Shown here one piece after another: positions 11,111-22,145 of a stretch of 64,000 nt of DNA. Position 1 is the first letter of the stretch; each line of letters starts with the position of its first letter. Made by a program: the position numbers and the translations under genes. The notes under the pieces are model-generated. The model saw only the letters and a list, made by a program, of their open reading frames with translations. It ran no database searches and had not been told where the DNA came from. Where the stretch lies: assembly GCF_933775445.1 (NCBI RefSeq), contig NC_065875.1, forward strand, positions 8,755,001 through 8,819,000, in the 5' to 3' direction. Origin of the DNA: Argentina anserina (lineage: Eukaryota; Streptophyta; Magnoliopsida; Rosales; Rosaceae).

Positions 11111-14100
11111 GAGTAGTGCGGGATCTTAATGAGACATAGTGCTACACCACGTCAATTCCTGGCGTTAAAACTGGAATGGGAGCATTCCATATCTCCCCCT
11201 AACGACGGGAAGTATGTCTCATCAAAGTGACCGTCTCCTAATATCGTAGGATAGAGATCAACGGTTTGTAGATTGAAAATAGCGGACAAGTGTTAGTGAT
11301 TCATAAATCATAACCAACCAGAATACTTAATCATTTCAAGTAGACTCATTGAGATAACTACAATAGAGGCACATAAACAACTTTAACCAAATAGGCATTT
11401 AATGAAAAGAACGTTGGGATCGTATCGAGTAACCATCTGGTATGCACTAAACGCTTGGCAAGTTGTGGGTCTAAAACGAATAAGTGTCGCTGCATGCAAT
11501 ATCATTACATATCTCCATGCAAAAATCGGTAGGTTAGTACCCATAACCAAGTCCGAGCTCTGCTAGATCATGCAGTGAATGAACATGAGGAATAATATGT
11601 TCAACGACGATGCCAGTAGATATGCAAATCGAAATCCTCAAAGTCGTGGAGATGAACTCTCTAACAATATCCAATCAAATAGATTTGAGAGGATGGGAAG
11701 GGTGGTGAACCCTTAGTATGATGATCATAGCTAAAACCTTAGCAAATGCAGTATTCCTTGTGGAAAGCAAAGCGACGTATGACCAACGCATCGATGCTCT
11801 TAGCCTGTACCATATAAATACCGAAAAATGTCCGCATTCGGTTGGATATGGTTCACTAATGTCACCTTAAATACTTCGTAAGAATAGAATGTTCTCGGTT
11901 GAAGCCTTAGAAAATAAGAACTTCCTTGAAATCAAGCAAAAGAAAGAGCTTAGCAAGATGAGCGATGGGCATTAGAGATTCCTATGGAGGCATTAGAAAA
12001 CACGGGAGGCATCACAAGCTCCTGTGAAGGATGGGATGCCGCCACTGATGGCCTAAATGCCATGGAGTGGCCGAGTGGGGCAGCCTCGGCCTCACCGTGC
12101 ATGGCACGAATAGGCACGGCCTCACCGTGTGGAGCACGGGTGAGGTGGTCTTCCAATCGCTTCGTGAACATGAAAAATAGATGATCATGTGAATTTTAAA
12201 GAACTCGAATCATCATATCTCGTTTCAAATGACAAAAAAAATGATCATGTCAAAACCGAGGAGACAACAAAACCGAACCCATGATTCAAAGAATCTTGAG
12301 TTACATAAAGCTACTTCTGCAGGCAAGCAAAGTTATGTGCGCAGGCTAACAAAGCTACTGTCTAAGCTTGAAAAAGCTACTTTCAATGGAATCTGACAGA
12401 TTTATTCCTCTCCATTCTTAACACAAATATCAAGATGAAAATTCATCATTGGCATGTAGGGCCTTTGAAAACTTAGTAAGGCACGAAGATATAAAATACA
12501 ATCTCCGCACGAGATCCGTAAAACAACTACATGCGATGTAGGACAGTGTGGGTGGTTACGCAATTAGCAAGACACTCGATTTCACTGAGGGACATCTCAA
12601 AATAAAATTAAGAGAGTCAACAACGCGGTGAACTTCTCTAGACAATACACCGTAGGATATTGTAAGAGGGGGGATTGAAACAAATATGTAATCCAATCGA
12701 GTGTATCACATGGCAATAGAACTACATTCTTCAACTTAAGAGTTGGAAAAACATGGTATTAGAGCAGTTGAATACCAAACAATGTGGGTGGAAAACCATC
12801 CATTTGGTGCAGGTGGTCACCAATAATAATAAAATTGTTTGTGCTATGAAATGACTTGAAGAAAACCGGAAAATTAAGCGGAAAACAATGTCAAAAGAAC
12901 TCAAAACCGGGTGAAATTAAGACTAGGAAAATGTGGCAGCAAGGACTGCTGAAATATGCCTGCCGGAAAAATGACGAGGAACGACGAAAAAATTGTCAGA
13001 AAAACTCGCCGGAAGCTGGCGGCACCGATTGCTGGAAAACCGGCCGGCTGCGGCCGGAAATTGACCGATATGGACGCTGTAACTTCAGGTCCGACAGGGG
13101 ACGCTGGCAGGAACTAGGTGGCGGTGCCGGAAACGCCGGAAAATGGCCGGAAGGCGGCGAATACGCCGGAAAACGTTCTGGAAACGCCGGAACAGTAACC
13201 GAGAAAAACGACGTCAATTTTGATGTTCCGAGGTCCGTTTTCCAAATTTGAAGGTCCAAAATCACAATGTAGTGCTATTGAGGTCTCATGTAACCCAAAA
13301 ACGGCCAATTTAAAAACCACGTGAGTTGTAAACGTTGACCATGCATGCTAAGACAAGACAAATAAAATTCTTACGAGTCCATCTTGTAAACAAGAAATAC
13401 GAGAAATTTTATAAAATATGCCAATATTTAATACAACACAACCAAACTTCCAATTCCAATAGACGACTTAAGCTAAAGTCGGGAAGAAACATGGCAATGC
13501 CAACGTCATACTTGAAAAATAGTAAGCAGAAAACATAGTGAAAATAGATTGACTAATCAAAAGTCGGTGGCAACAAAATCTTGCATATCGGATCTGGCGG
13601 AACCTTAGCCTGAGACTAAAAAAAGTGCTTACTTGAGAATGAAAGAATGTTACGTTTCCATCTACAAGATTCCCTCAAGAAATAGATACAAGTGCCAAAA
13701 ATGGCATGCGTTTCTTGGATGTGGAGTAAACATAAAGGTCAACTCTGATAATACAACGTCATTGATGTTCATTAAATCATTTTAAGTGTGTCTCATAGAA
13801 TTCGTTATTTTTTGGGATCTTTTGTCAATAAATAGTATTGCTTCAGAGTAATGAATTTCAACTCAAATAAATGAGTATGTAGACCTAGGTATTATCCTTT
13901 ATAGACATGAGTTTAAGAAAACTCAAACATTCAAATAACAGTCGCGATGGTGACGCATCCATAAGAAACGAGGGCTGTATAGGTTTCGAATAATCGAAAT
14001 ATTCAAGTATGTAACCGGAATTAGAAGGGTTGTGATGTATATGGTCACAAAATAATCAATGCATATTGGCGATTCTCATGATCGCACCCAAAACAGCAGT

Positions 14101-14682
14101 GTACTCAGACAACCACACGAAATCGATTTCTTCCCTTTAAATAATAACGTGACCCCCCCCCAGGACCGTCACACGAAAAACGTCGACCAAGAGGGGAATC
14201 ATATCCCTCTTTGGTCTCATCGGCGTTATAAGAAATGTCGGATAGAAGACATGAAAAAAGCTAATAGTGCCAGATAATTTATATATATGTGTTCAAAAAC
14301 AGCAATTTTAAGAAAAACATACTTGTTGGTCTGCCAAATAGACCGCATATAATTAAATTGCTCTGCAAATCGATTGTAATGCACGAAGTTGCTTGATGAA
14401 TTCATTTTCGATCTTCGTCCGATGACATAAAAATCTTGGGAGGATACGATCGAAATCGTATGTAGATGACAAAAGTATCGTCCATCTCGGCATGAATGTT
14501 ATCACCATAGTAAGACGAGCAATGATTTTACCTATACAAGCACGTGAAATATCGTTTGAAATAAAAACGTGCCAATGAACATTTAAATAATGAAATAGGA
14601 AAAAGGAAAAGGAAAATAAAATATAGTATGAAGCCCAAAGGGCTATTGTGCTCGGCAGGCCATATGCCCAAAAGGGTAGAGC
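11111..14682 (-). other. Copia A gag/integrase-side remnants, unresolved
   Basis: Should contain the gag, protease and integrase part of Copia A, but decay is too advanced for secure domain calls. 12960-13250 is a GC-rich patch with repeated GCCGGAAA words. A C9-10 run lies at about 14153-14162. I see no host gene here. Confidence 0.4.
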
Positions 14683-15134
14683 ATCCACACCCATAAATTG
14701 GATTTGCTCAAGCAAATCGATTTTTTCACACACCCATTTACAATTTGCTTGAGCAATTCAATTTTGTCTTGTTGTGAAATAATTAATTTTTTTTACCAGA
14801 TATATTTACAACCAATAATAATGTGACATGTGTCATTATCGACTCGATATTATCCAAAATTTCCGATAAGATTTTCGACTAATAGATAATTGACATGTGT
14901 CATTGCCACGTGTCATTGTCGGTAAAATAATTGGAGCAAATTTCCGATAAGATTTTCGACTAGTAGAGAATTGATACGTGTCACTGTCGGCAAAATAATT
15001 GGACCAAATTTCTGATAAGATTTTCGACCAATTTGCTATAAAAACGTCTAATATCACTCATTCTATACTCACACCATTGTGAAGAATCCGAGCATATAAC
15101 TCATCATTCAATCTAAACACTTAGCAACATTTCC

Positions 15135-16484
15135 TTGTTCATCACTCTGATGAATCCTTTCAGCTTCCACAATTTTTTCAGGCAGAGACAACATCAACAA
15201 GAAGAGGATGACAATATGGAGCAATCATTCGTGAATCAGGTGGTCATGGCGGAAGCACAACACGATGATAAACCAACACAACCAAGCGATTCACGTCGCG
15301 GTAAAAAACCGAATAAGCCACGTCAGAGGCTATATAGGGGACGCAATCTAATGGAAGATTACTTCATCGAACGTCCAATTTTCGACGCTCAAGACTTTCG
15401 TCGAAGGTACAGGATGAGCAGAGACCGATTCAACATTATCATGACGGACCTCTGCAACCACGACATGTCTTGGCATCAAAGAGAAGACGCCACCAGTTTG
15501 CTAGGGCTACTTCCACAACAAAAGATGACCGGGGCTCTACGAATGCTAGCGTACAGGTCAGCCGCAGATCAGTGTACTGAAATTACAATGATGGGTGAAT
15601 CGATTACCCTGGAATGTATGAAGGAGTTTTGCAGCCAAGTGGTTCATCTCTATGGTCGAAGATACCTCCGCAGTCCAACACCAGAAGACCTCACGCGACT
15701 ACTAGCTAAAGGCGAACGCCGAGGTTTTCCAGGTATGATTGGAAGCATCGACTACATGCATTGGGAGTGGAAGAACTGCCCAACCGCCTATCAAGGGGCA
15801 TACTCGGGCTAAAATGGTCGCCCAACGGTTATCCTAGAAGCAGTGGCCTCGTATGATACGTGGATATGGCACAGTTTTTTTGGGTGTCCTGGAGCTTAAA
15901 ATGACATTAATGTGCTACACCTATCTAATGTGTTCTCAGAGATCCTTGCCGGAAGAGGCTCAACTGTCGTCTACAAAGTCCACGGACACAGGTACACCAC
16001 AACTTATTATCTAGCTGACGGAATATATCCAAGGTACTCTACATTTGTCAAAAAAATTTCCAATCCCCAAACGCCGCAAGATAAGCTCTTCGCAAAGAAA
16101 CAAGAGGCATACCAGAAAGATGTGGAGAGGGCATTTGGCATCTTGCAATCTCGATGGGCAATTATACGTCATAGTTGTACATTGCACCACCAATCGGTAA
16201 TGACTACCATCATGTTAGCTTGCATTATATTGCATAACATGATTGTTGAGGAAGAGTATGTGGATGATGAGGATAATGATGAGGAAGAAGAAGAAGACTT
16301 GCAAAACCAATCGAGGGCTTTCCGGGTTTATGATGGGCCGGTGAATGCACAAGGGAATCGAGTTCTTTTTTAGCCAATAAGTAGAGATGAAGCTAATATA
16401 CAACGGTTTCATGACCGTGTTGCCGATCTCGAATCCGCTTACATCCATCGAGAGCTCCAGAAAGACTTGGTGAAACACATTTAG
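15135..16484 (+). pseudogene. PIF/Harbinger transposase (HARBI1-like nuclease), three in-frame stops
   Basis: One continuous frame from about 15150 to 16484 encodes a DDE_Tnp_4-type plant transposase. Visible parts are RLYRGRNLMEDYFIERP, the helical MTGALRMLAYRSAADQ, the first catalytic region GMIGSIDYMHWEWKNCP, VASYDTWIWHSFFGCPGA, NDINVLHLSNVF, YYLADGIYPRYSTFVK, and the C-terminal VERAFGILQSRWAI and LHNMIVEEE. It is interrupted by TAA at 15810-15812, TAA at 15897-15899 and TAG at 16371-16373, with the same frame continuing after each. No frameshift is needed, so inactivation is by point mutations only and looks recent. An acidic run (DEDNDEEEEED) sits near the C-terminus. In the family this nuclease works with a Myb-like partner, here on the opposite strand. 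Confidence 0.92.
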
Positions 16485-16706
16485 AGAGTGGAAACCGGTG
16501 AAATACTTTAAATATGTTTTATTGTGTTTTTTCATGATGTTTGTGTTTAATTATTAAGCTTGTGTTTAATTTTAGTATGTGTTTTAATTTAATGTGTATT
16601 TCAATTTTAACTTAATAAATAAATTGCATTTTATTTCTCGAAAAATTTAAATTACATAAAATGACGAACCAAGCCCATATTTATTATTAGTACAATACTA
16701 TAACTA

Positions 16707-17780
16707 TTATGGAAAAAGCACGCGACTTGGGTGATAACAATCTGAATATGTTTCATCGGTAGGTTGATCTTGACTAGCTTCTCCTTCATTAAGGATTGCT
16801 AGTTTCCTCTTGGTAAAATACATTTTCGAGATTGGGGTCATAGCCTCCAAATCCATTGTCATGATCCTTGTGTCATTCTCTTGTTTCTTCAATCGTAAAT
16901 CTTCTTCCGCCCTTGCTTTTTTCCGCTTTTGAATGTCTATGTACTCTGCATAATAATTAAGCTCACTTTCATTATGGGCTAGCCTCTTGGTATGCCATGA
17001 TGCTTGGTCACTTGCAATGGTATGCAAAACCTCCACCCGTTGCTCAATAGGAGTCTTACCCTGTTTCTTTTGGCGCCTAGCTTCCTTTGCCACCTTGGTT
17101 CCCATTGGTCTAGGTGGACTCGATGGAGCTGCCCTGTTGCTTTAAAGTGTGTAAACTTTTCTTCTTGGCATTATAGTAACATGATTGAGCTTGTCGTTCC
17201 TGATGTAAAAAACTTATATTAGGTACTTATTTAATTACATAATTTAAATAAATTAGATAAAACAAATAATGTAACAAATTAGATATATTAAAACAAATAG
17301 TGTAAACAATGCTACATATTTAAACAAATTAAATAAAACAAATAATGTAAACAAAATTAGATATATTAAAATAATTAAATATGTAAACAATGCTACATAT
17401 TTAAACAAATTAGATATAAATTACATAATTTAATTCATATAATCAAATAAAAATTATAATATATGATAAAACAATGTACTTACTTCGTCCATTAGCGAAG
17501 TGCCACTAGCTATACGTTGTCGTGATGCCGCCAAACATTCGCCCCATTTTTGCAAGAGTAGCTTGAACTTGTTATAGTGAGAAGCGAGCGCGATTCGGGT
17601 CCTCGGCTCCTTCGGAGGTTTCTCACCCGGTGCTAGCACCCAATTTTGCATATAATCGCCATGAATTGTCTCCCACAATTTGTCCCTCTTTTGTTTGTTA
17701 CCGTCATATTCATCAATGCTATGACGGACAAAAGAAATGCACATTTGTAAATCTTCGGAAGGAAGCCAATGTGTGTCCAT
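16707..17780 (-). pseudogene. Harbinger ORF1, Myb/SANT-like partner protein, frameshifted
   Basis: Exon 1 (17780 to about 17485) starts MDTHWLPSEDLQMCISF and contains a Myb/SANT-like region with WVLAPGEKPPKEPRTRIALASHYNKF; it ends at ATGGACGAA followed by a GTAAGT donor. A second exon begins near 17200 after CATCAG and leads to MGTKVAKEARRQKKQG and a coiled-coil, Lys/Glu-rich C-terminus ending at 16707. The frame of the 5' part of exon 2 (NAKKKS...) differs from that of the MGTK part, so at least one frameshift is present. In PIF/Harbinger systems this protein helps the transposase bind DNA and enter the nucleus. Confidence 0.8.
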
Positions 17781-18533
17781 TGTTTTGGAAAAAAATGCTA
17801 AACAAAATGAGAGAGGAGATGGAGGAAGATGTGAAATTTGTTATGCACAAATTGGTGTGAGTTCATAACAAATTGAAATAGTATTTATAGGCAATTTTTT
17901 GGGAGAATTTTGAAATTTTGGGTTTTTTTTACAATTGTTTGGGTTTATTTCCGTTATGATCAAATAGTAGCCGTTGCCAATTAATTCTAGCCGTTGGATC
18001 GAAATTTCTGATTCAAAATGGAAGGCCAAGATCTATTGGACCGTTGGCCAATCGGTGAGACACGTGTCAGCCATTCATTGGCTCGCTAAATTTTTTTTTT
18101 TACTGGCTCGTAAAAAAAATTCGCTCGTGCCTGACGTCACCCAAGGGCGGTGGGCTCCGTCAGGCGGACGAGCAAACGCTTGAGCAAACTTTGCTCGAGC
18201 GACCGGACGAGCACCATGATTTGGTTGATTGGGCGAGCAGCTTGCCTCCTCCTGCTCGCCGGTGCGAGCTTCATCTTCTCCTGCTCGAGCTCCTCCGGCC
18301 GGTCCCTCCTCCTGCTCGAGCACACCCGTGCGGAAGTTCGCCGGTGCGGATGCTTGTAGAGAAGACGAGAGTAGCTTCTCTTGAGCGAATAATTTACTTG
18401 TGCAGTTCGCATTTCTTGCGTAGATATTCGGGATGAGCAATTTTGAATCCTTTGATATGGGGTCTTGCGGGGCAAAAAGATTTTTTGCGGAGCGAATGCG
18501 GAAGAGACCCTGCGAGGCTGCATGGCTATGAAG

Positions 18534-18692
18534 GCTGTGTGCAGGGGCTGCAGGGTAGGATCTGTGTGCGGGGCTGCGTGCAGGGCTGCAAGCGGGGCTG
18601 CGTGCAGGGCTGCATGCGGGGCTGCAGATACAGGGGTAGCGGGGCTGCATGCCTGCGTGCAGCGCTGTGTGCGGGCCTGCATATGCGGGGAC
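18534..18692 (+). repeat. GC-rich minisatellite in the Copia A leader
   Basis: Irregular tandem units built from GGGGCTGC and TGCAGGGCTGC words, about 8-20 bp each. The open frames crossing it are Cys/Gly- or Ala/Pro-rich low-complexity translations and not genes. Confidence 0.75.
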
Positions 18693-18877
18693 TACAAGCA
18701 GGAGATCCCGAGGCGGCGGCGGTAGCGAGCAGGAGCGGCGGGCAGGGGCTGCGCCGATGAATAATGCCGACGGGAAGATGCCGGAGGCCGTAGACGACGG
18801 CGGCCGGCGGTAGAGAAGAGAAAAAAATTCTAGGGCTCTAAAAGTTCAGGGTTTTAAGGCAAAGTGCGTGATAACGT

Positions 18878-19059
18878 GTTTGAGGATGGAAATAATTGTG
18901 TATTATTGAATGATATGAGGGCCTATATATAGGCATTACAAAACCACAATCCTGTAGGATTCAGAGTCATAATCTATTACGGAGATGCTAATCTATCTCC
19001 TAACATGAAACCTATTAAGCTAAGACACACAAGGGTAAAATAGTAATTCTCCCGGAACA
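18878..19059 (-). repeat. Copia A 5' LTR (right)
   Basis: A 182-bp LTR from TGTTTGAGGAT to CCCGGAACA, followed by the second ACATT target duplication (19060-19064). In minus orientation it is the 5' LTR. A palindromic CCTATATATAGG at about 18921-18932 is a likely TATA region for the element transcript. Confidence 0.87.
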
Positions 19060-19144
19060 ACATTCAAATTTTTTATTGATTTATTAAATTAGATATACCT
19101 TGAGAAAACCAGAGAATTCACAATATGTCAATATATATGATTTA

Positions 19145-19931
19145 TGTAAAAGTAAAACGGAATTGGTTTACTCGTATTGTTACGAAACTCATTTATATAG
19201 GTGAAATATTACATGAAAATGTATCAATCAGTTTAATAACAATAAACGATAATTTAACCGTTACATATTTTAGATCTGTAATTAACTAAAAACAAAATTG
19301 CTAAAACACACCCAAATTTGGCTTAAATTGTCAATTTGCACCCCGAACTTGCATTTGAGTTTATTTACCTCCTAAATTTCCTAAAAATTGCCGATTTGCA
19401 CCCTATCTGTTAAATTTTTATTGTTTCTATCTAATTTTGCGTCACAAGTCATGCACATGATAAGTAATATAGTCATTTTCTATTTATATTTTTCTTAAAA
19501 ATAAATAAAAATATTCTTTAAGGATGATTATTTTTTTAAACAAATTATTTTTTTACAAATTTTTTCTACATACTTAACCGTATTTCGAATTATATATTCA
19601 ACATACTCATTCAATCAAATAGTGTGTTGTGTATATATATTTTTATATGTACACATTTATTTTTAATTTTCTATGTATTTATTTATATTTTTTTAATATC
19701 TTTTAACATACCATATCACGTAAAATAATAAATATGAAAATTAATAACATGTTTCGAACAAAAATAAAAAAAACATAGTATAAAGTGTTGTTGTTAAGTA
19801 ATTTTATTAATTTATTTCATGTGTGGGTCTACACTTCTCCTAAAGTCTACTCCTAATTAATTTAATAATTGTCACTATCAGTTACTTTGACGAAAACACG
19901 CTAATAAGGTAATAATATTTTTCCTTTAACA
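19145..19931 (-). repeat. Copia B 3' LTR, enlarged by an insertion
   Basis: Matches the 229-bp right LTR at both ends (19145 to about 19300, and about 19866-19931). An extra 565 bp or so lies in the middle, starting near CTAAAACACACCC. No inverted ends were found for the extra DNA. It contains a 35-base passage (19818-19852) nearly identical to one in the element interior (20068-20102). Confidence 0.82.
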
Positions 19932-19948
19932 CTCCCTATTGTGCCAAG

Positions 19949-20671
19949 TTAAAGACATAGTAGTGTGTGAACTGTTGCATCATCAAAAACTTTGTCAAAT
20001 AATAAAACCCTAATGAGACAAAATGAATTTTGGTCGAATGGAAAAAGAATACAACACACTAATGACATGTGTGGGTCTACACTCCTCCTAAAGTCTACCC
20101 CTCCCCTGATTCTTACTTTAATCAAGGGACTTCGGAAAGCTTTCGCATCTTTATTTTTTACATGTTTTTTAAACGTAACTTTAGGCAATGACTTGGTAAA
20201 TATATCTGCAACATTCTCCTCAGATTTAATTTGGTTCACTTGAATCTTGAGGAGAGCTTGTTGTTGCTGATTATAGAAAAACTTTGGAGATATATGTTTT
20301 GTATTGTCACCCTTGAAATAACCTAGCTTCATATGTTCGATGCAACTGGCATTATCTTCATAAATGCACGTAAACTCTTCAATGGTAGAACTTAAACCAC
20401 TAGTTCCTCGAATATGAGTAATGATGGACCTTAGCCATACGTACTCACGAACCGCCTCATGTAGAGCAATAATCTCTGAGTGGTTCAAAGAGGTAACCAC
20501 AAATGTGTGCTTGTTTGATCTCCAAGGTATCGTCATTTTTCCAATAGTGAATACATAACTAGTTTGGGAACGGCCTTTTATGTGGGTTATAAATGTACCC
20601 AACATCAGTAAAACCAACCAAAACATTATTTGGTGTTTCAGAGTAGGAGATAACAATTTTTTCATTGACAT
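19949..20671 (-). pseudogene. Copia B RNase H region
   Basis: A 240-codon frame contains HSEIIALHEAVREYVWLRSI, IYEDNASCIEHMKLGYFKGD, NTKHISPKFFYNQQQ and NVADIFTKSLPK, the typical Copia RNase H and C-terminal sequence including the EDN catalytic region. The start and end are arbitrary: it is one open piece of a broken polyprotein. Confidence 0.88.
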
Positions 20672-21189
20672 TTTCTTTAGGAACTACAATTCCATTTGCG
20701 GATTCTCATGTCTTACAGTAAGGAAAGAATAAACTCAAGTCAATGGTTCCCTTTAAGTATCAAAATATGTTCTTGACACCACTCCAATGACGATGTGTTG
20801 GCGCTGAGCTAAATCTAGCTAAAAAGTTCACTGAGAATGCAATATCTGGTCGAGTACATTGGGCCAAGTACAATAATGCGATTATTACACTTAGGTAGGG
20901 AGTTTCAGCTCTTAGTACCTCTTCGTCATCTTCCTATGGGGAAACAAATCTTTCTTTACATCCAAACTTCGACTGATCATGGGAGTGCTAACAGGATGCA
21001 CTTTGTCCATATTAAATCGCATGAGCATCTTTTGGACGTATGCAGACTGGTGGATTAAAATCTCATAAGCTCAGTGCTCTTGTTCAAGTCCTAGACAAAA
21101 CCAAGTTTTCCCAAGATCTTTCATCTCAAATTTGGATTTCACATAGCTCGTGGTTTCTTTTTTATTTCGTCAAAAGTACCTATTATGTT

Positions 21190-21620
21190 CATGTCATCAA
21201 CATATACAACTACAATAGCAAATCCGGAACTTGTTTTCTTTATAAATACGTATGGGCACAATTCATTATTCTTATATCATTTCCTAGTCAAGTAGTCACT
21301 TAAACGGGTATACCACATCCGCCCGGATTATTTTAGTCTGTAAAGTGAGTGTTTCAACCTAATTGCAAACGCACTCCGTGGTTTAGAGTCACTTGACTTG
21401 GAAATGGAAGGTCATCAGACACTTTTATATATATCTCTGAATCTATGTCCCCATAGAGATATGATGTAACCACATCCATAAACTGTATGTCCAGTCCTTC
21501 AGATACTACCAAACTAACTAGGTAGTGGAACGTTATGACGTCCATTATGGGAGAGTATGTCTCCTCATAATGCGGTATGGGTAGTTGCACAATCCGCTAA
21601 GCACTGTATTTCTCTTCGAT
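21190..21620 (-). pseudogene. Copia B protease start fused to reverse transcriptase
   Basis: At about 21620-21565 one frame reads CLADCATTHTAL, the usual Copia protease active-site region. Within a few bases another frame opens as PHYEETYSPIMDVITF, the middle of RT, followed by FMDVVTSYLYGDIDSE. Further on, GFAIVVVYVDDMN (about 21220-21185) gives the YVDD catalytic motif in another frame. The rest of protease, all of integrase and the RT N-terminus are missing, so an internal deletion joined protease to RT. Confidence 0.8.
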
Positions 21621-22145
21621 TCATTCCTACAATTAAATTTAATGTGATCATTTAAAAAATATGCCTCATATTCATTAGAGTATGTTGATGTAAGTCGAAC
21701 GATATACTTGTCATTTGAATATTCTTCTTTTATTGCATAGATGTGTTGCTTTACATTAGTAATAGTGCTATTTTTCGAACCATGTATAATAAATTACACT
21801 TGAACAAAATCTATACTTTAGAATAAATTTTAAAATTTATTAATAAATCAATGATAATCAAAATAAGTCTCATACATAGAAAACCAATTGAACAAACCAT
21901 TATTGAAAAATAAACTTTAAGACCAATCCAATAGTCTAATTAAAATAAGGCATTACGCCTTCACAATCAACTTGGAAATAAATGAGATAGATTAATCAAA
22001 ATCTAGAGTATCGCTTGACTTGGCAGTGTCCATCTTGCCATTACAGTCCGAAATTGTGAGGTTGACATCAGGTTCAGGACCTTCTTCCTCCATTTAGTGA
22101 GCCTCTTGCTCTCTAGACTCCCTATATACCTCTTGTAATTGGTTG

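Larger units (their letters stand above)
14683..18356 (+). mobile_element. PIF/Harbinger transposon nested in Copia A
   Basis: Carries the two-gene layout typical of PIF/Harbinger elements: a DDE transposase on plus (15135-16484) and a divergent-family Myb-like partner on minus (17780-16707), convergent with it. The left end reads TAGAGCATCCACACC. The best right end is the complement of TACAAGCATCCGCACC at about 18341-18356. Both ends carry the inverted word TTGCTCAAGC further in (14704 and about 18178). I could not find a clean 3-bp target duplication, so the outer limits are approximate and the GC-rich right part may belong partly to the Copia leader. Confidence 0.65.
8781..19059 (-). mobile_element. 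Copia-type LTR retrotransposon A, decayed, with nested Harbinger element
   Basis: Two direct LTRs (8781-8964 and 18878-19059) flank the element, with matching 5-bp target duplications ACATT at 8776-8780 and 19060-19064. LTRs start TGTTT and end GGAACA. Orientation is minus: a polypurine tract (AAGGGGGAG, complement of 8965-8973) abuts the left LTR, and the primer-site side (CGTTATCA after the LTR) is at the right. Total length is 10.3 kb, of which about 3.7 kb is a nested PIF/Harbinger transposon. Degenerate reverse transcriptase and the region before it are seen at 10180-11110. The LTRs differ at roughly 20 positions by eye over about 184 bp, so this is an old insertion. Confidence 0.88.

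Noticed and set aside
18075..18682. Overlapping 180-190 codon Ala/Pro/Ser- and Arg-rich frames on minus
   Set aside because: They translate the GC-rich Copia/Harbinger junction and its minisatellite in several frames at once. There is no domain and composition is repeat-driven.
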